Positions 43,555 through 53,388 of a DNA stretch of 64,000 nucleotides are shown here, piece by piece. The first letter of the stretch is position 1. Every line of letters begins with the position of its first letter. This stretch comes from an uncultured bacterium. GTDB lineage: Bacteria > Planctomycetota > Phycisphaerae > Phycisphaerales > UBA1924. The stretch is from NCBI GenBank assembly GCA_903834785.1, contig CAILKP010000053.1, forward strand, positions 1-64,000. The letters are read 5' to 3'. The position numbers were made by a program, and so were the translations under genes. Under the pieces are notes generated by a model that was given only the letters and a program-made list of their open reading frames with translations, ran no database searches and was not told the DNA's origin.

Positions 43555-44562
43555 TTACTTGCGAGCCTGCCAGCCGTAGGGCGTGTACTGGCAGTCGACC
43601 GTGCCATCGTCGAACAGGTCGACGAGGGTGTAGCCCTCGGTGGCCTCGGCGTTGGGGCCCTTCCACCAGCCGCCGCTGACCGCACCGTTGCAGCAGTAGC
43701 GGATGCCGCGGAAGTCGAGCCGATCCAGCCGGTGCGTGTGGCCGGAGATGGCGGCCCGCACGTGGCCGGACTTCTCAAACAGCTCGCGAAGCTCGTTGCT
43801 GTCGGTGTGCATCAGCCCGGCGGCGATCTTCAGCGAGCCGTCCTTCTCGCGCTTGCCGACCATCGCGGTGGCCGAGAAGATCGGGATGTGGGAGATCACC
43901 AGCGTGTGCGTACCGGGCTTCACGGCCGCCAGATCGCTCTTGAGCCAGTCCATCTGCTCGGCATCCACCTTGCCGATGTAGCCGTCGGCGTCGCTCGGGT
44001 CCGGCTGCACGCTGTCGATGTGCACGAAGTGCCATCCGCCCAGGTCATAGGAGTGGTATGACCGCTTCATCCCAAGCGTTTCGATCGCCCGCTGCTTGCC
44101 CCAGAGTTTCTCTGTGCCGGACGTCTTGCTCTTGGACTTGTTCCAGCCCCAGATGTCGTGGTTGCCCAGTGTCTGCTCGATGCGCAGGCCGGTGTTGTCC
44201 TTGATCGTCTTGGTCAGCAGTTCCCACTGCAGCGCGGTCCGGGCCTCATCGGCGGCGAAGGAGTCCATGATCAGGTCGCCGCCGGTGACGATCAGCTGCG
44301 GCTTGTCGGCCTGACCTTCGACGTGCTTGAGGCACCGTGCCAGGCCCTCAGCCGCGGCGAGCTCCGGCTGAATGTGGATATCTGTCAAATGGGCGATGCG
44401 AAGGGAGCGGTTGCGCCTGCCGGCCGGTGCCGCTGCCGCCGGGGTGGTCGCGGGCTTGGCACCTGCTACACCGGCGGTGGCTGCAACGAGAAGCCCAGCG
44501 GCAGACGCCATGAGCAGGCCGCGGCGGGAAAGGGATGCGGGATGAGAGTCGCGGGGGTTCAT
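43555..44562 (-). CDS. Tat-exported metallophosphoesterase
   Basis: A 335-residue calcineurin-like phosphoesterase exported by Tat ('SRRGLLMASAAG'). Metal-site motifs are complete: 'HLTDIHIQ' (D, H), 'VTGGDLIMDS' (GD), 'LGNHDIWG' (GNHD), 'ISHIPIF' and 'ISGHTHRLD' (GHTH). It would hydrolyse phosphodi- or monoesters in the periplasm. ATG 44562 starts at the Tat leader; an upstream Met in the same frame adds 12 unhelpful residues. The 536-base gap to the next gene holds no clear gene. Confidence 0.92.
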   Translation of the reverse strand: MNPRDSHPASLSRRGLLMASAAGLLVAATAGVAGAKPATTPAAAAPAGRRNRSLRIAHLTDIHIQPELAAAEGLARCLKHVEGQADKPQLIVTGGDLIMDSFAADEARTALQWELLTKTIKDNTGLRIEQTLGNHDIWGWNKSKSKTSGTEKLWGKQRAIETLGMKRSYHSYDLGGWHFVHIDSVQPDPSDADGYIGKVDAEQMDWLKSDLAAVKPGTHTLVISHIPIFSATAMVGKREKDGSLKIAAGLMHTDSNELRELFEKSGHVRAAISGHTHRLDRLDFRGIRYCCNGAVSGGWWKGPNAEATEGYTLVDLFDDGTVDCQYTPYGWQARK

Positions 44563-45098
44563 TTCGATGGCTCCGGGGAGGCGACGGATGACAGGCATCG
44601 ACTGTACCGCCGGCGGGTCGGTATCGCGGAGTGCATTGGTAAAGCTGTGGTCAAGATGACGTGCGGCGAAGGGTTGTGGCCTGGGATCGTGCAGCCGCAC
44701 CTGTCGCCGTTGCCTGTTGGCCGTTGTCCGTTGCTCACCTGACTCATGCCCACCCGTCGGTCCTGTGGAGCGCGTGCCGCGGGCAGGGTCTGTACTGGTG
44801 AGTACCAAACAGCACCCATTCAGATCAAGACGTCTGTCGCCGGCGGTGAGGTCCTCACGAGGCGGGTTGGAACTGATGCGAGAATCTCGCCGGGCGATGC
44901 AAGAACTCTCTAACACCATGACATGTTGAAGGGAGTCCCGCTCGTGCGGGTGATGGTGTCGTGGTGTCCATTTCTTTTTGTGTTGCCCGCAGCGGCCTGC
45001 CTTCGCCACGATGTCACGTTTGGTCTGGTCGGTTCTACGGCAGGTTGGTCGCGGGACTCGCGCTCCGGCGTGAGGAGAGAGATTCACAAGGAGCGATT

Positions 45099-45677
45099 AT
45101 GCAGACTTCATTCCGTTCGATGGTTGCCGCCGCGGCGGTTCTGGCTGTTGCTGGCGTGGCTCAGGCCCATGTGGAGGTGTTCACCGCGTTCCTGAGCGGC
45201 GCCAACGAGGCTCCCGTGAACACCTCGCCGGCGTCCGGGTTCACCACGGTGACGCTGGACCTGGACCTGGCCACGCTGCGCGTGCAGGTGGACTTCACCG
45301 GCCTGCTCGGCAACGTGTCGGCTTGCCACATCCACGGCCTGACCGCCCTGCCGGGCGTGGGCACCGCGGGCGTCATGACGCCGACCCCGACCTTCCCGGG
45401 CTTCCCCAGCGGCGTGCGTGCGGGCTCCTATGACGCGACGCTGGACCTGACCCTGGCTTCGTCGTACAACGCGGCGTTCATCACAGCTAGCGGCGGCACC
45501 GTCAGCGGTGCGTTCAACCGCCTGGTTCAGTCGCTTGAGGAAGGCCGCGCGTACCTCAACGTCCACAGCCAGGCCTTCCCGGGCGGCGAGATCCGCGGGT
45601 TCCTGGTGCCGACCCCCGGTGCGGCCGCCGTCCTGGGCATGGCCGGTCTGGTCGCCATGCGTCGCCGCCGCGCCTGA
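45099..45677 (+). CDS. CHRD-domain protein with PEP-CTERM-like tail
   Basis: A 192-residue secreted protein starting at ATG 45099, five bases after AAGGAG. The signal peptide ends near 'AQAHVE'. The CHRD domain is 'FTAFLSGANEAPVNTSPASG', 'CHIHGLTALPGVGTAGVM', and the end motif 'AYLNVHSQAFPGGEIRGFL'. The C-terminus 'VPTPGAAAVLGMAGLVAM' plus RRRR is the same kind of sorting tag as in the SUMF1-fold protein. CHRD proteins are extracellular and of unclear function. A terminator follows. Confidence 0.92.
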   Translation: MQTSFRSMVAAAAVLAVAGVAQAHVEVFTAFLSGANEAPVNTSPASGFTTVTLDLDLATLRVQVDFTGLLGNVSACHIHGLTALPGVGTAGVMTPTPTFPGFPSGVRAGSYDATLDLTLASSYNAAFITASGGTVSGAFNRLVQSLEEGRAYLNVHSQAFPGGEIRGFLVPTPGAAAVLGMAGLVAMRRRRA

Positions 45678-45715
45678 GCGGGCGTACCTGCTCGATAGAC
45701 TGAGTTCTCTCCAAT

Positions 45716-45760
45716 GGACCACCCCCGGCAGACGCACTTGCCGGGGGTGGTCCTTTGTGG
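45716..45760 (+). terminator. Rho-independent terminator after the CHRD gene
   Basis: A 15-bp perfect stem (ggaccacccccggca / tgccgggggtggtcc, eight-base loop) with a modest ttt tail, 38 bases after the stop. Confidence 0.8.
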
Positions 45761-45813
45761 AGCGGCCCTTGGTGGGGGTGCCTCGCCGCCGTCGGAGGTG
45801 CGAAGTCACCCGC

Positions 45814-46617
45814 TCAGCGGGCGATGGTGCGGAGCAGATCGTCCGCTGAGCCCATGATGATCTCGGGGTGCCTGGCGGGATCAAGACGCAGGAGTACAGC
45901 CTGGAGATCATCGGCGTCCAGTCCGACGCAGCCGAGCGTTCCGGCACCATCGGGGTGGGCGCGGTGTATGAAGATGGCGCTGCCCGCACCCGGGACGACC
46001 GGCCACCGGTTGTAGTCGATGACCGCGGCATGAAAGTACAGGTCATCGTCTCGCCGCAGCCGGTCGGTCACCGCCGCGGCCGCCGCGCCGGTGAGCCACT
46101 GGTTGTACTGCGGCGAGGTCGGGTCCTCGCACCAGGCATCATCCGGCCCCACGACCTTGTACGGCAGCCGCGGGCGGAAGTCGGGGTCCTCACCGAAGAG
46201 TTCGGTGATCGTGAAGCGGCCCGTGGGCGATCGTTTGTCTCCCTCGCGCTTCTGGCCCGGTGGGGCGAAGCCGCCGGTACCGACTGTACTGGCGTACGGA
46301 CCGAGCACCCGCGTGAAGGGGCCTGCCGCGGTTGCGGCCTCGAAGACGGACACTGTGACGAACCGGCGGTTGGCCGGCGTGTGGTTGTTGTGTCCCAGCA
46401 CCACCACGACCTGGGTGCAGCCTGAGCGCGCCGGCGGGACGGCCTGGATCACTGCGTGCGCCTGCGGCTCAGAGAACTCCGGATGACTGGCGGTGCAGCC
46501 GCCGAGAGCCAGGAGTGCAAGCAACGCGGGCAGCAGCAGATGGAGCAGGGGCGAGGTCTGGTTCGCTCTGACGCTTGAAGGGAACAGGGCGATGGGCGGG
46601 GCTGGTGGTCGTGCCAT
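45814..46617 (-). CDS. YkuD/L,D-transpeptidase-like lipoprotein
   Basis: A 267-residue lipoprotein (lipobox 'LLALGGC') with a YkuD-type catalytic domain. Its motifs are 'GDKRSPTGRFTI', 'AIFIHRAH' and 'GTLGCVGLDADD', where Cys is the expected nucleophile and His its partner. L,D-transpeptidases cross-link peptidoglycan or attach proteins to it. The spacing between His and the 'GCVGL' motif fits the family. ATG 46617 is chosen for its AGGAG six bases upstream. Peptidoglycan chemistry agrees with the murB and ddl genes earlier in the window. Confidence 0.85.
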   Translation of the reverse strand: MARPPAPPIALFPSSVRANQTSPLLHLLLPALLALLALGGCTASHPEFSEPQAHAVIQAVPPARSGCTQVVVVLGHNNHTPANRRFVTVSVFEAATAAGPFTRVLGPYASTVGTGGFAPPGQKREGDKRSPTGRFTITELFGEDPDFRPRLPYKVVGPDDAWCEDPTSPQYNQWLTGAAAAAVTDRLRRDDDLYFHAAVIDYNRWPVVPGAGSAIFIHRAHPDGAGTLGCVGLDADDLQAVLLRLDPARHPEIIMGSADDLLRTIAR

Positions 46618-46718
46618 GGGGAGCTCCTGCGATACAAGGGGGACCAACGGTACCGCGGTCGCGTCACCGTCGGAGTTGAGCTGCCGCACGGGGTTGCCAG
46701 CCGCGGTAGCATTCCCCC

Positions 46719-47894
46719 GTGCGTGATCCGCGGCTTGACCAACTTGCCGAAGTGCTCGTTCGCCACTGTGCAAAGGTGCGACCGGGTGACCTGGTGACCA
46801 TTGTCAGCGAGCCCGCCGGGATGGGCGGCGTGGAGGCGGTGTTCGAGGCGGTGCTGCGGGCCGGGGCCCACCCGAGCTTTCATCCGCGGAGCGGGCGATT
46901 GGCCGAGATCATGCTGCGGCAGGGCGGTGCCCAGCAGATCGAGCACATCTGCCCCTTCGAGCAGTTCCGGCTGCAGCGGTGTGATGTGCTGATGGTGCTG
47001 TTGCAGCCGGTCAATACGCGGGCGACGGGCGGTGTGGCCGCCGAGCGACTGGCGATGAGCCAGCGGGCACGCCGCGAGCTGATGGCGATGTCGATGGCTC
47101 GGGCAGCAGCCGGGGAGATGCGGTACGTGCTCAGCGAGATTCCGACTGCTGCCGCGGCGCAGGAGGCGGAGATGTCGCTGCGTCAGTACGAGGACTGGGT
47201 GTATCGGGCAGGCATGCTGGACCGGCCGGACCCGGTAGCGGCATGGCAGGAGTTGGACCGGCAGCACAAGCGGGCGATCCAGTGGCTTGGCGGCAAGCGG
47301 GTGCTGCGGTTTGTCAGTCCGCCGCGGGATGGTTCGGGCGGGAGGTCTGACCATGACGGCACGGACCTGACGGTTGATGTCACCGGAGGAACGTGGATCA
47401 GTTGTGCCGGCGGTGAGAACTTCCCGGATGGCGAGATTTTCACCGGGCCGGCCGGGGCCGATGGTGTGGTGAACTTCACCTACCCGGCTGTGTTCCGCGG
47501 CAAGGAAGTGCGCGGGATCCGGCTGCGGTTTGCTGGCGGCCGCGTGGCCGATGCCAGTGCGACGCACAATCAGGATCATCTGCTGACGCTGCTGGACTCC
47601 GACGATGGGGCCAGGGTGATGGGGGAGATCGCCATCGGCACCAACTACGGGCTGACGGATTTCATCCGCAACACCTTCTTTGATGAGAAGATCGGCGGGA
47701 CGTTTCACCTGGCGCTCGGCGCCGGATATCCGGAGAGCGGCAACAGCAATCAGTCGGGGCTGCACTGGGACATGGTCAGCGACCTGCGGCCGGGGGGCAC
47801 GTTCCCGGGCTCGCCCGGCGGCGAGATCTTTGCCGATGGTGAGTTGTTCCACCGGGACGGCCGGTTCATCCATGCGGGCATGCCAGGGGCATAG
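46719..47894 (+). CDS. M29-family aminopeptidase
   Basis: A 391-residue cytoplasmic metallo-aminopeptidase of the thermophilic aminopeptidase (M29) family. Metal ligands are visible: Glu in 'GGENFPDGEIFTGP', Glu in 'MGEIAIGTNYG', His in 'GTFHLALGAGYPES', and His/Asp in 'SGLHWDMVSDL'. It starts with GTG 46719. It divides convergently from nothing upstream: the YkuD gene is divergent with a 100-base gap. Confidence 0.92.
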   Translation: MRDPRLDQLAEVLVRHCAKVRPGDLVTIVSEPAGMGGVEAVFEAVLRAGAHPSFHPRSGRLAEIMLRQGGAQQIEHICPFEQFRLQRCDVLMVLLQPVNTRATGGVAAERLAMSQRARRELMAMSMARAAAGEMRYVLSEIPTAAAAQEAEMSLRQYEDWVYRAGMLDRPDPVAAWQELDRQHKRAIQWLGGKRVLRFVSPPRDGSGGRSDHDGTDLTVDVTGGTWISCAGGENFPDGEIFTGPAGADGVVNFTYPAVFRGKEVRGIRLRFAGGRVADASATHNQDHLLTLLDSDDGARVMGEIAIGTNYGLTDFIRNTFFDEKIGGTFHLALGAGYPESGNSNQSGLHWDMVSDLRPGGTFPGSPGGEIFADGELFHRDGRFIHAGMPGA

Positions 47895-47914
47895 CCGAGT
47901 ACGATGGGGCTGGT

Positions 47915-48322
47915 ATGACAGAGTCGCCGATTCTCAAACCTGTGCTTGTGTTCGTGGGATCCGGTGCTGGCGGGCTGCTGCGCTACGCACTGGGCGGGCT
48001 GATCCAGACGTGGTGGGGCCCGGCGTTTCCGATGGGCACGATGCTGGTGAACATCTCCGGCTGCTTTGCGAAGGGGTTTCTTGCCACAGCGTTTGCAGGG
48101 CAGTTGCCGCTGCGTGAGGAGTACCGGCTGGTGCTGCTGGTTGGCGTGCTGGGCGGGTACACCACGTTCTCGTCATTCGGGCGCGAGACGATTGTGCTGA
48201 TGGAGGAGGGTGCGTGGGCACGGGCTGGCGCGTATGTGCTGACGAGCGTTATTGTGGGGCTGGCGGCGGTGTGGTTGGGTGGCCTGCTGGCGGGGCGCAT
48301 CTGGCCGACTGCACCGGCGTGA
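47915..48322 (+). CDS. crcB: Fluoride ion channel CrcB/FluC
   Basis: A 135-residue membrane protein with four hydrophobic helices. Family motifs are 'GAGGLLRYALG', 'FPMGTMLVNISGCFAKGFL' (the central NxxG of the pore) and 'GVLGGYTTFSSFGRET' (the TTFST-like Phe box). CrcB exports fluoride as a dual-topology dimer. It begins 20 bases after the M29 gene. No fluoride riboswitch is seen upstream; the preceding gene is too close. Confidence 0.93.
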   Translation: MTESPILKPVLVFVGSGAGGLLRYALGGLIQTWWGPAFPMGTMLVNISGCFAKGFLATAFAGQLPLREEYRLVLLVGVLGGYTTFSSFGRETIVLMEEGAWARAGAYVLTSVIVGLAAVWLGGLLAGRIWPTAPA

Positions 48323-48357
48323 GCATGCTGGATTCGCCGCGGGGCTTTCCCGAAAGG

Positions 48358-48720
48358 TCAGGCCTTGCGCACAAACTCTGACTTGAGTGCCATGGAACCG
48401 ATGCCGTCGATCTTGCAGTCGATGTTGTGATCGCCATCAACCAGACGGATGTTCTTGACCTTGGTGCCACCCTTGACCACCAGTGATGAGCCCTTGACCT
48501 TGAGGTCCTTGATGACGATCACCGAGTCACCGGTGACCAGCACGTTGCCGTTGGCATCGCGGACGGTGTTGTCCTGTTCCGCCTCGTCTGCTTCGGTCGT
48601 GACCGCGGGCTGCTCGGTGCCAGGAGTCCACTCGTGACTGCAGGTTGGGCAGACCAGGCGCGTGCCGTCGTGGTAGGTGTACTCGCCCTGGCACTTGGGA
48701 CAGTTTGGCAGCTCGTTCAT
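48358..48720 (-). CDS. yjdM: PhnA/YjdM-family zinc-ribbon protein
   Basis: A 120-residue protein with an N-terminal zinc ribbon ('[13 protein letters not shown]' and 'CPTCSHEW') and a C-terminal PhnA SH3-like domain ('[20 protein letters not shown]', '[19 protein letters not shown]'). The family is named from a phosphonate operon, but its biochemical role is not that of a phosphonate enzyme. It is convergent with crcB. Confidence 0.9.
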   Translation of the reverse strand: MNELPNCPKCQGEYTYHDGTRLVCPTCSHEWTPGTEQPAVTTEADEAEQDNTVRDANGNVLVTGDSVIVIKDLKVKGSSLVVKGGTKVKNIRLVDGDHNIDCKIDGIGSMALKSEFVRKA

Positions 48721-48914
48721 CGCGGGTTCCGGGCAGGATCTGGGTTCGGTGGTGGGGGGGCGGGCGGCAAACCGGCCTCCGCCGGTCGCGTTTGCACTCT
48801 AGGGTTCGGCGCGTATGCCGCGGCTGGGTTGACCTGCGACATTGACCGCCAAGGATCACCTGATTCGGGTGGTGCTATACGAGTACTCGTTTGAGCGTCT
48901 TTGCGGAGCTGGCC

Positions 48915-49076
<162 letters not shown>

Positions 49077-49150
49077 GTCGTGGCGACCGTTGCGGCAGGA
49101 TGTCTGTTGCTTCTCACTGAGGTGGGGAGACTGAACTTACAAGGAACCCG

Positions 49151-49708
49151 ATGAACGCAGCCCACTTCACCATCCGGCGTCTGACCAGTCTCGAGCCGGG
49201 TCACATCGAGCAACTGGCCGATGTGCTGCTTGACTGCGTCTCGGGCGGAGCTTCGGTGGGCTTCATGCAGCCGCTAACCCATGAGCGGGCCCTGGCGTTC
49301 TGGCGGCGCATCGCCGAGGGTGTGATGCACGGGCATCGCGTGCTGCTGGTGGCGGAGGATGCGCACGGGATCTGCGGCACGGTGCAACTGGTGCTGGACC
49401 TGCCGGAGAACCAGCCGCACCGGGCGGACTTGGTCAAGATGCTGGTCCACAGCCGCTCGCGGCGGCAGGGTGTGGGCGCGGCGCTAATGCGTGCGGCAGA
49501 GCTTGAAGCCGTGCGGGCCGGACGGACGCTGCTGGTGCTTGATGCGGTGACCGATGGTGACGCGACGCGGTTGTATCAGCGGTTAGGGTGGATCCGCGTG
49601 GGTGATATCCCGCGCTTTGCGCTGTTTCCTGAGGGCGGGCTGTGCAGCACGACGTACTTCTATCGTGATCTCTCAGCTGTTACCGACACATCGCTGCCGC
49701 GGCCGTGA
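49151..49708 (+). CDS. GNAT-family N-acetyltransferase
   Basis: A 185-residue acetyl-CoA-dependent acetyltransferase with the Q/RxxGxG/A acetyl-CoA loop in 'SRRQGVGAALMRAAELEAV' and the beta-strand core 'GICGTVQLVLD'. The C-terminal 'LYQRLGWIRVGDIP' is the usual last strand. Substrate unknown. It is convergent with the VWA gene at a 42-base gap. Confidence 0.88.
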   Translation: MNAAHFTIRRLTSLEPGHIEQLADVLLDCVSGGASVGFMQPLTHERALAFWRRIAEGVMHGHRVLLVAEDAHGICGTVQLVLDLPENQPHRADLVKMLVHSRSRRQGVGAALMRAAELEAVRAGRTLLVLDAVTDGDATRLYQRLGWIRVGDIPRFALFPEGGLCSTTYFYRDLSAVTDTSLPRP

Positions 49709-49750
49709 TGAGGCTCGGTGCGATGGGAATCGCCGTGTCGCGCTCCGGCC

Positions 49751-50965
49751 TTACTCACCCCGTGCACGGGGCGTCATCAGCTTGTTCTGCGAGGCCCATT
49801 GGCCGAGGTCGGTGCCGTTGATCGCGGCGGCCATGAGTTCAGGGAACATGTCAGGCGTGCAGGCGAAGCTGGGGATTCCGAAGCCGGCGAACGCCGCGGC
49901 GTTGCGCTCGTCGTAGCTCGGTGCGCCGGAATCACCCAGGGCCAGCAGCGTGACCATGCGTACGCCGGATGCGGTGATTGCCGCGGCACGCTTGAGCATT
50001 TCGGCGTTGTTGCCGCCTTCGTACAAGTCGGTCACGAGCACGAAGACCGTATCCCGCGGCTTGGTGATCAGCCCCTGGCAATACGTCAGTGCCCGGTTGA
50101 TGTCAGTGCCGCCGCCGAGCTGAACACCCATAAGCACATCGACCGGGTCGGACATCTTCTCCGTCAGGTCCACAACACTGGTGTCAAACGTCACCACGTG
50201 GGTGCGGATGGCCGGGATGGAGGCAAGCACCGCCCCGAACACGCCCGAGTAGACCACGGACTGGCCCATGGATCCGGACTGGTCGATGCACACGATGATG
50301 GTCCGTAGCTGGCTGCGTTTGCGGCCGTAGCCGATGCGGGACTCGGGCACGATCGTCTGGTACTCGGCCTGGTAGTGCTTGAGGTTGGCCCGGATCGTGC
50401 GGTTCCAGTCGATCTCGTTGTGCCGCGGACGGCGGGTGCGGGTGGACCGCTTCAGGGCGCCGGTGACCGCGCTGCGCATCGGCGCATCCAGGCGGCGGCG
50501 GAGATCATCGACAACGCGCCGGACGATCTCCCGGGCAGTCGCCTTGGCCTTCTGCGGAATCACGCCCGAGAGCGACATGAGCGTGGTGACCAGATGAATG
50601 TCCGGCTCCACCGCGCTGAGCATCTCCGGCTCCAGCAGCAGCCGCTGCATGCCCAGCCGGTCGATGGCGTCCTTCTGCATGATGCGGACGACGGAACTGG
50701 GGAAGTACTCGCGGATATCCCCCAGCCAGCGGGCAGCGCTCGGGGCCGAGGCGCCCAGGCCGCCGCGGCGCTCGGAGCCGGCCTCGTACAGCGCGGCCAT
50801 GGTCCGGTCCATCGCCATCTGGCGCGGATCCAGCGTCGCGCCCGTGCCGTCGGCCTCGCCACCGCCCAGCAGCAGCCGCCAGCGTTTCAGGCGAATCTGG
50901 GCGTCGGCCTCCGGGGGCGTGGCAGCGGCGGAGCTGGCGGAAGTTGGGTTCTGCGGCTGCATCAT
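49751..50965 (-). CDS. VWA-domain protein of the MoxR/SWIM operon
   Basis: A 404-residue protein with a C-terminal von Willebrand factor A domain. The metal site MIDAS is complete: DxSxS in 'CIDQSGSMGQSV', Thr in 'LGGGTDINRAL', Asp in 'VTDLYEGGN'. The N-terminal half is helical and of unknown type. VWA proteins paired with MoxR ATPases usually serve as the substrate-binding half of a chaperone-like machine. The start ATG overlaps the DUF5682 stop by 4 bases with GGGGAG upstream, so it is the last gene of the coupled operon. Confidence 0.9.
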   Translation of the reverse strand: MMQPQNPTSASSAAATPPEADAQIRLKRWRLLLGGGEADGTGATLDPRQMAMDRTMAALYEAGSERRGGLGASAPSAARWLGDIREYFPSSVVRIMQKDAIDRLGMQRLLLEPEMLSAVEPDIHLVTTLMSLSGVIPQKAKATAREIVRRVVDDLRRRLDAPMRSAVTGALKRSTRTRRPRHNEIDWNRTIRANLKHYQAEYQTIVPESRIGYGRKRSQLRTIIVCIDQSGSMGQSVVYSGVFGAVLASIPAIRTHVVTFDTSVVDLTEKMSDPVDVLMGVQLGGGTDINRALTYCQGLITKPRDTVFVLVTDLYEGGNNAEMLKRAAAITASGVRMVTLLALGDSGAPSYDERNAAAFAGFGIPSFACTPDMFPELMAAAINGTDLGQWASQNKLMTPRARGE

Positions 50966-53310
50966 GGCATCTGCTCCCCGAGGATCAGCTTCAGCACCGG
51001 GTCCATTAGTTCGCCGCGCTGGGCGTCGTAGTCATCCGCGGTGGCGGCGGTGGTGACCGGGCCGCCAGCATCAGCGCCTGTGGCCAGCCCGCGTTTGAGA
51101 TTCTCACCGATGATCCGCCGCTCCGGCTGTGCGAACGACGAGAAGGTGCGGCGGACGATCGGGCAGGCCTGCTCGAAGGCCGTCGGTGTGAGCGAGGCGA
51201 TCCAGCGGTCGATGATCGCCAGCAACCGCTGGTCGTGCACCAGCACCGCGCCGGAGCCGGCCAGGAAGCCCTCGATCCAGGCCGAGGCGACCGACGGGTC
51301 GTTGCCGGGCGACAGGGCCAGAGCGATGCGGTCTGCCGCGGCTTGTGTGTCGCAGGCATGGGCATCGAGCAGCAGCCGCCAGGCACGCCCAGCGACCAGG
51401 CCGTGAATGTCGGACTCACCGAGTTTGCGGAGTTCGGCCAGCCAGGGCATGCTGAACTCATCGCTGGCCAGCGTGCCCAGTGCCGCGGCAACAGCGCCCA
51501 GCCGGTCGCGCATTGCGCCGGCGGCATCATCATCCAGCGAGCCGCACGCCGGCCCCAGGCCCGCACAGATGCGTGCCAGCAGCCCGCGGACGAGCGGCTC
51601 AACCAACGCGGCATCGGTCGCGCGAACGTTGCCGTAGCGCAGAATCCGGACCAGCGGCGGGAGCGCATCCATCAAGCTGCTGATGCTGGCCGCCACCGCC
51701 GACAGGGCCCCGATGCGGTCGCTGAGGACCTCCACCGCACTGGGCAGGTCGGCGAGCATGACGCTGTCGAGCAGTCCGGTCAGTTCCGCCAGTTCCTCGG
51801 CGCTGCGTGCCCGGTCCTTGATGTGGGCGGTTGCCGCACTCTCGACGGTGTTTCCCCAGCGGGCGGCTTCGATGGCCAGGACGGCGAACTCGGGCTTCCA
51901 CTGCACGGTCCAGATCTCATGGAACGTGCTGGTGCCCTGCTTCTGGTCGCCGTGCAGCTGACCCCAGGGGATGCCCAGCAGCGAGAGGCGGTGCAGCAGG
52001 CGGCTGCGGGCCAGGTCCGTCTCCTTGCGCTGGTCCAGGTCCAGCACGGTTTCAACTGCTGAGAGCTTCATGCGCAGCGACTTCTGCTGGGCGGCGATAT
52101 CGCGCAGCAGCGGGACGCTGGGCGTGCTTTCGGGGATCTCACCAAGGCGGTTGCCGACGATCAGCTTCTGCTCGATGATCCGCATCGGCAGCGGGTTGCC
52201 CTGACACAGCACCGCCAGCGTCGCGTCAGAAAGTTCATCCAGACCGGTGATGCTCCGGCCCCGCATGGCCGCCAGCGTGTCCGCCAGCCGGACAGACTCG
52301 ATCACGCTGGCCGGTGAGGCGTCAAGATCCTCCTCGCGCATAAAGCGGGCGACCTTGGTCATCCAGCGGGTGGAGACCTGTTCGTGGTGCATCCACAGAT
52401 GCTCGTACCACCCGGGGCTGACCACGCCCGCACCGTAACCCGACTCGAAGGTCAGCCGGTTGTACGTCCACGGGATCCACGTTGCCGCGACTTTGCGCTT
52501 GGGCTGGCCCTTGATCAGCTCCTTGAGGAGTTCATCGTCGGCCTTGGCCGGTGTTGCCTTGATGGCCTCGGCCGTGAGCACGGGGGCGTGCCAGGCCCCG
52601 CAGATGACGGCGATGGTGCCGAAGCCCTCCTTCACCGCCTGTCGAATGGCCTTGCGCATGTGGGCCTCGCGGGCGGGCTCCGACGGGTCGTGCGGCGTCG
52701 GGCCAAGCTCCTTGCGTGCCGCGGCCATGGCCTCATGAATCGCCGAAAAGACCTCCAGCGGGTTGTCGCCAGCCCGGCGTTCCTCGATCAGCCGGCCCCA
52801 CCAGGCCTCACCATCGCTAAAGCCTGCGGCACGGGCGAGTGCCTCGAGCGCATCGGGCGGCGGCTCGGCGGCGGGCGAAGGTTCGGCAGAGAGGGCAGGA
52901 CCCGGTTGTGGAGCGGTTTGCGATGGCAGCGCGGCTGGGTTGGTGGTGTCACCAGACGTTTCGGCGTCGGGCGGGTCGATCTGGACCCTGCGGTCACGCA
53001 TGGTCTGCGGCAGGTCGATGAATCGCACTGCCGCGCTGCAGCCCAGTGCCCAGCGAATGGCCTGCCACTCGGGCGAGAACTCGGTGAAGGGGTAGTAGCT
53101 TGAGTCCTGCGGCTGCTCGGGGTCGTACACCAGCAACGCCACCGGCGGCACCATGGCCGGATCAGCCGCCAGCGGCAGCACATCGGCCGCATCGGGCGGG
53201 CCCTCAATCAGCACGGCATCCGGCTTGAGCGCCTCCAGCGCACGCACGACCATCCGGGCCGAGCCGGGGCCGTGGTGGCGAATGCCCAGAATGTGCAGGT
53301 TGGCGGTCAT
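50962..53310 (-). CDS. DUF5682-family protein
   Basis: A 782-residue protein that I recognise as the DUF5682 type. Near its start is 'HILGIRHHGPGSARMV', followed by 'VLIEGPPDAADVLPL' and, at about residue 250, 'VICGAWHAPVL'. The GxxH, Glu and final His pattern resembles the ChaN/EreA/TraB-TIKI hydrolase group, which suggests a metal-dependent hydrolase-like fold at the N-terminus; this is inference. The C-terminal ~450 residues are helical. Its stop overlaps the VWA start. There is a 78-base gap to the upstream DUF4253 gene. Confidence 0.85.
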   Translation of the reverse strand: MTANLHILGIRHHGPGSARMVVRALEALKPDAVLIEGPPDAADVLPLAADPAMVPPVALLVYDPEQPQDSSYYPFTEFSPEWQAIRWALGCSAAVRFIDLPQTMRDRRVQIDPPDAETSGDTTNPAALPSQTAPQPGPALSAEPSPAAEPPPDALEALARAAGFSDGEAWWGRLIEERRAGDNPLEVFSAIHEAMAAARKELGPTPHDPSEPAREAHMRKAIRQAVKEGFGTIAVICGAWHAPVLTAEAIKATPAKADDELLKELIKGQPKRKVAATWIPWTYNRLTFESGYGAGVVSPGWYEHLWMHHEQVSTRWMTKVARFMREEDLDASPASVIESVRLADTLAAMRGRSITGLDELSDATLAVLCQGNPLPMRIIEQKLIVGNRLGEIPESTPSVPLLRDIAAQQKSLRMKLSAVETVLDLDQRKETDLARSRLLHRLSLLGIPWGQLHGDQKQGTSTFHEIWTVQWKPEFAVLAIEAARWGNTVESAATAHIKDRARSAEELAELTGLLDSVMLADLPSAVEVLSDRIGALSAVAASISSLMDALPPLVRILRYGNVRATDAALVEPLVRGLLARICAGLGPACGSLDDDAAGAMRDRLGAVAAALGTLASDEFSMPWLAELRKLGESDIHGLVAGRAWRLLLDAHACDTQAAADRIALALSPGNDPSVASAWIEGFLAGSGAVLVHDQRLLAIIDRWIASLTPTAFEQACPIVRRTFSSFAQPERRIIGENLKRGLATGADAGGPVTTAATADDYDAQRGELMDPVLKLILGEQMP

Positions 53311-53388
53311 GACCTCATTGCGTGCGAGCGTGGCTGTGCAACCAGGAAGCGGGGGGTGGAGTGGCAGGGGAAAGGCCGATCGAGCCGA

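Noticed and set aside
44563..45098. Coding sequence in the gap before the CHRD gene
   Set aside because: Frames here are continuations of neighbours or lack start sites and composition of real proteins.
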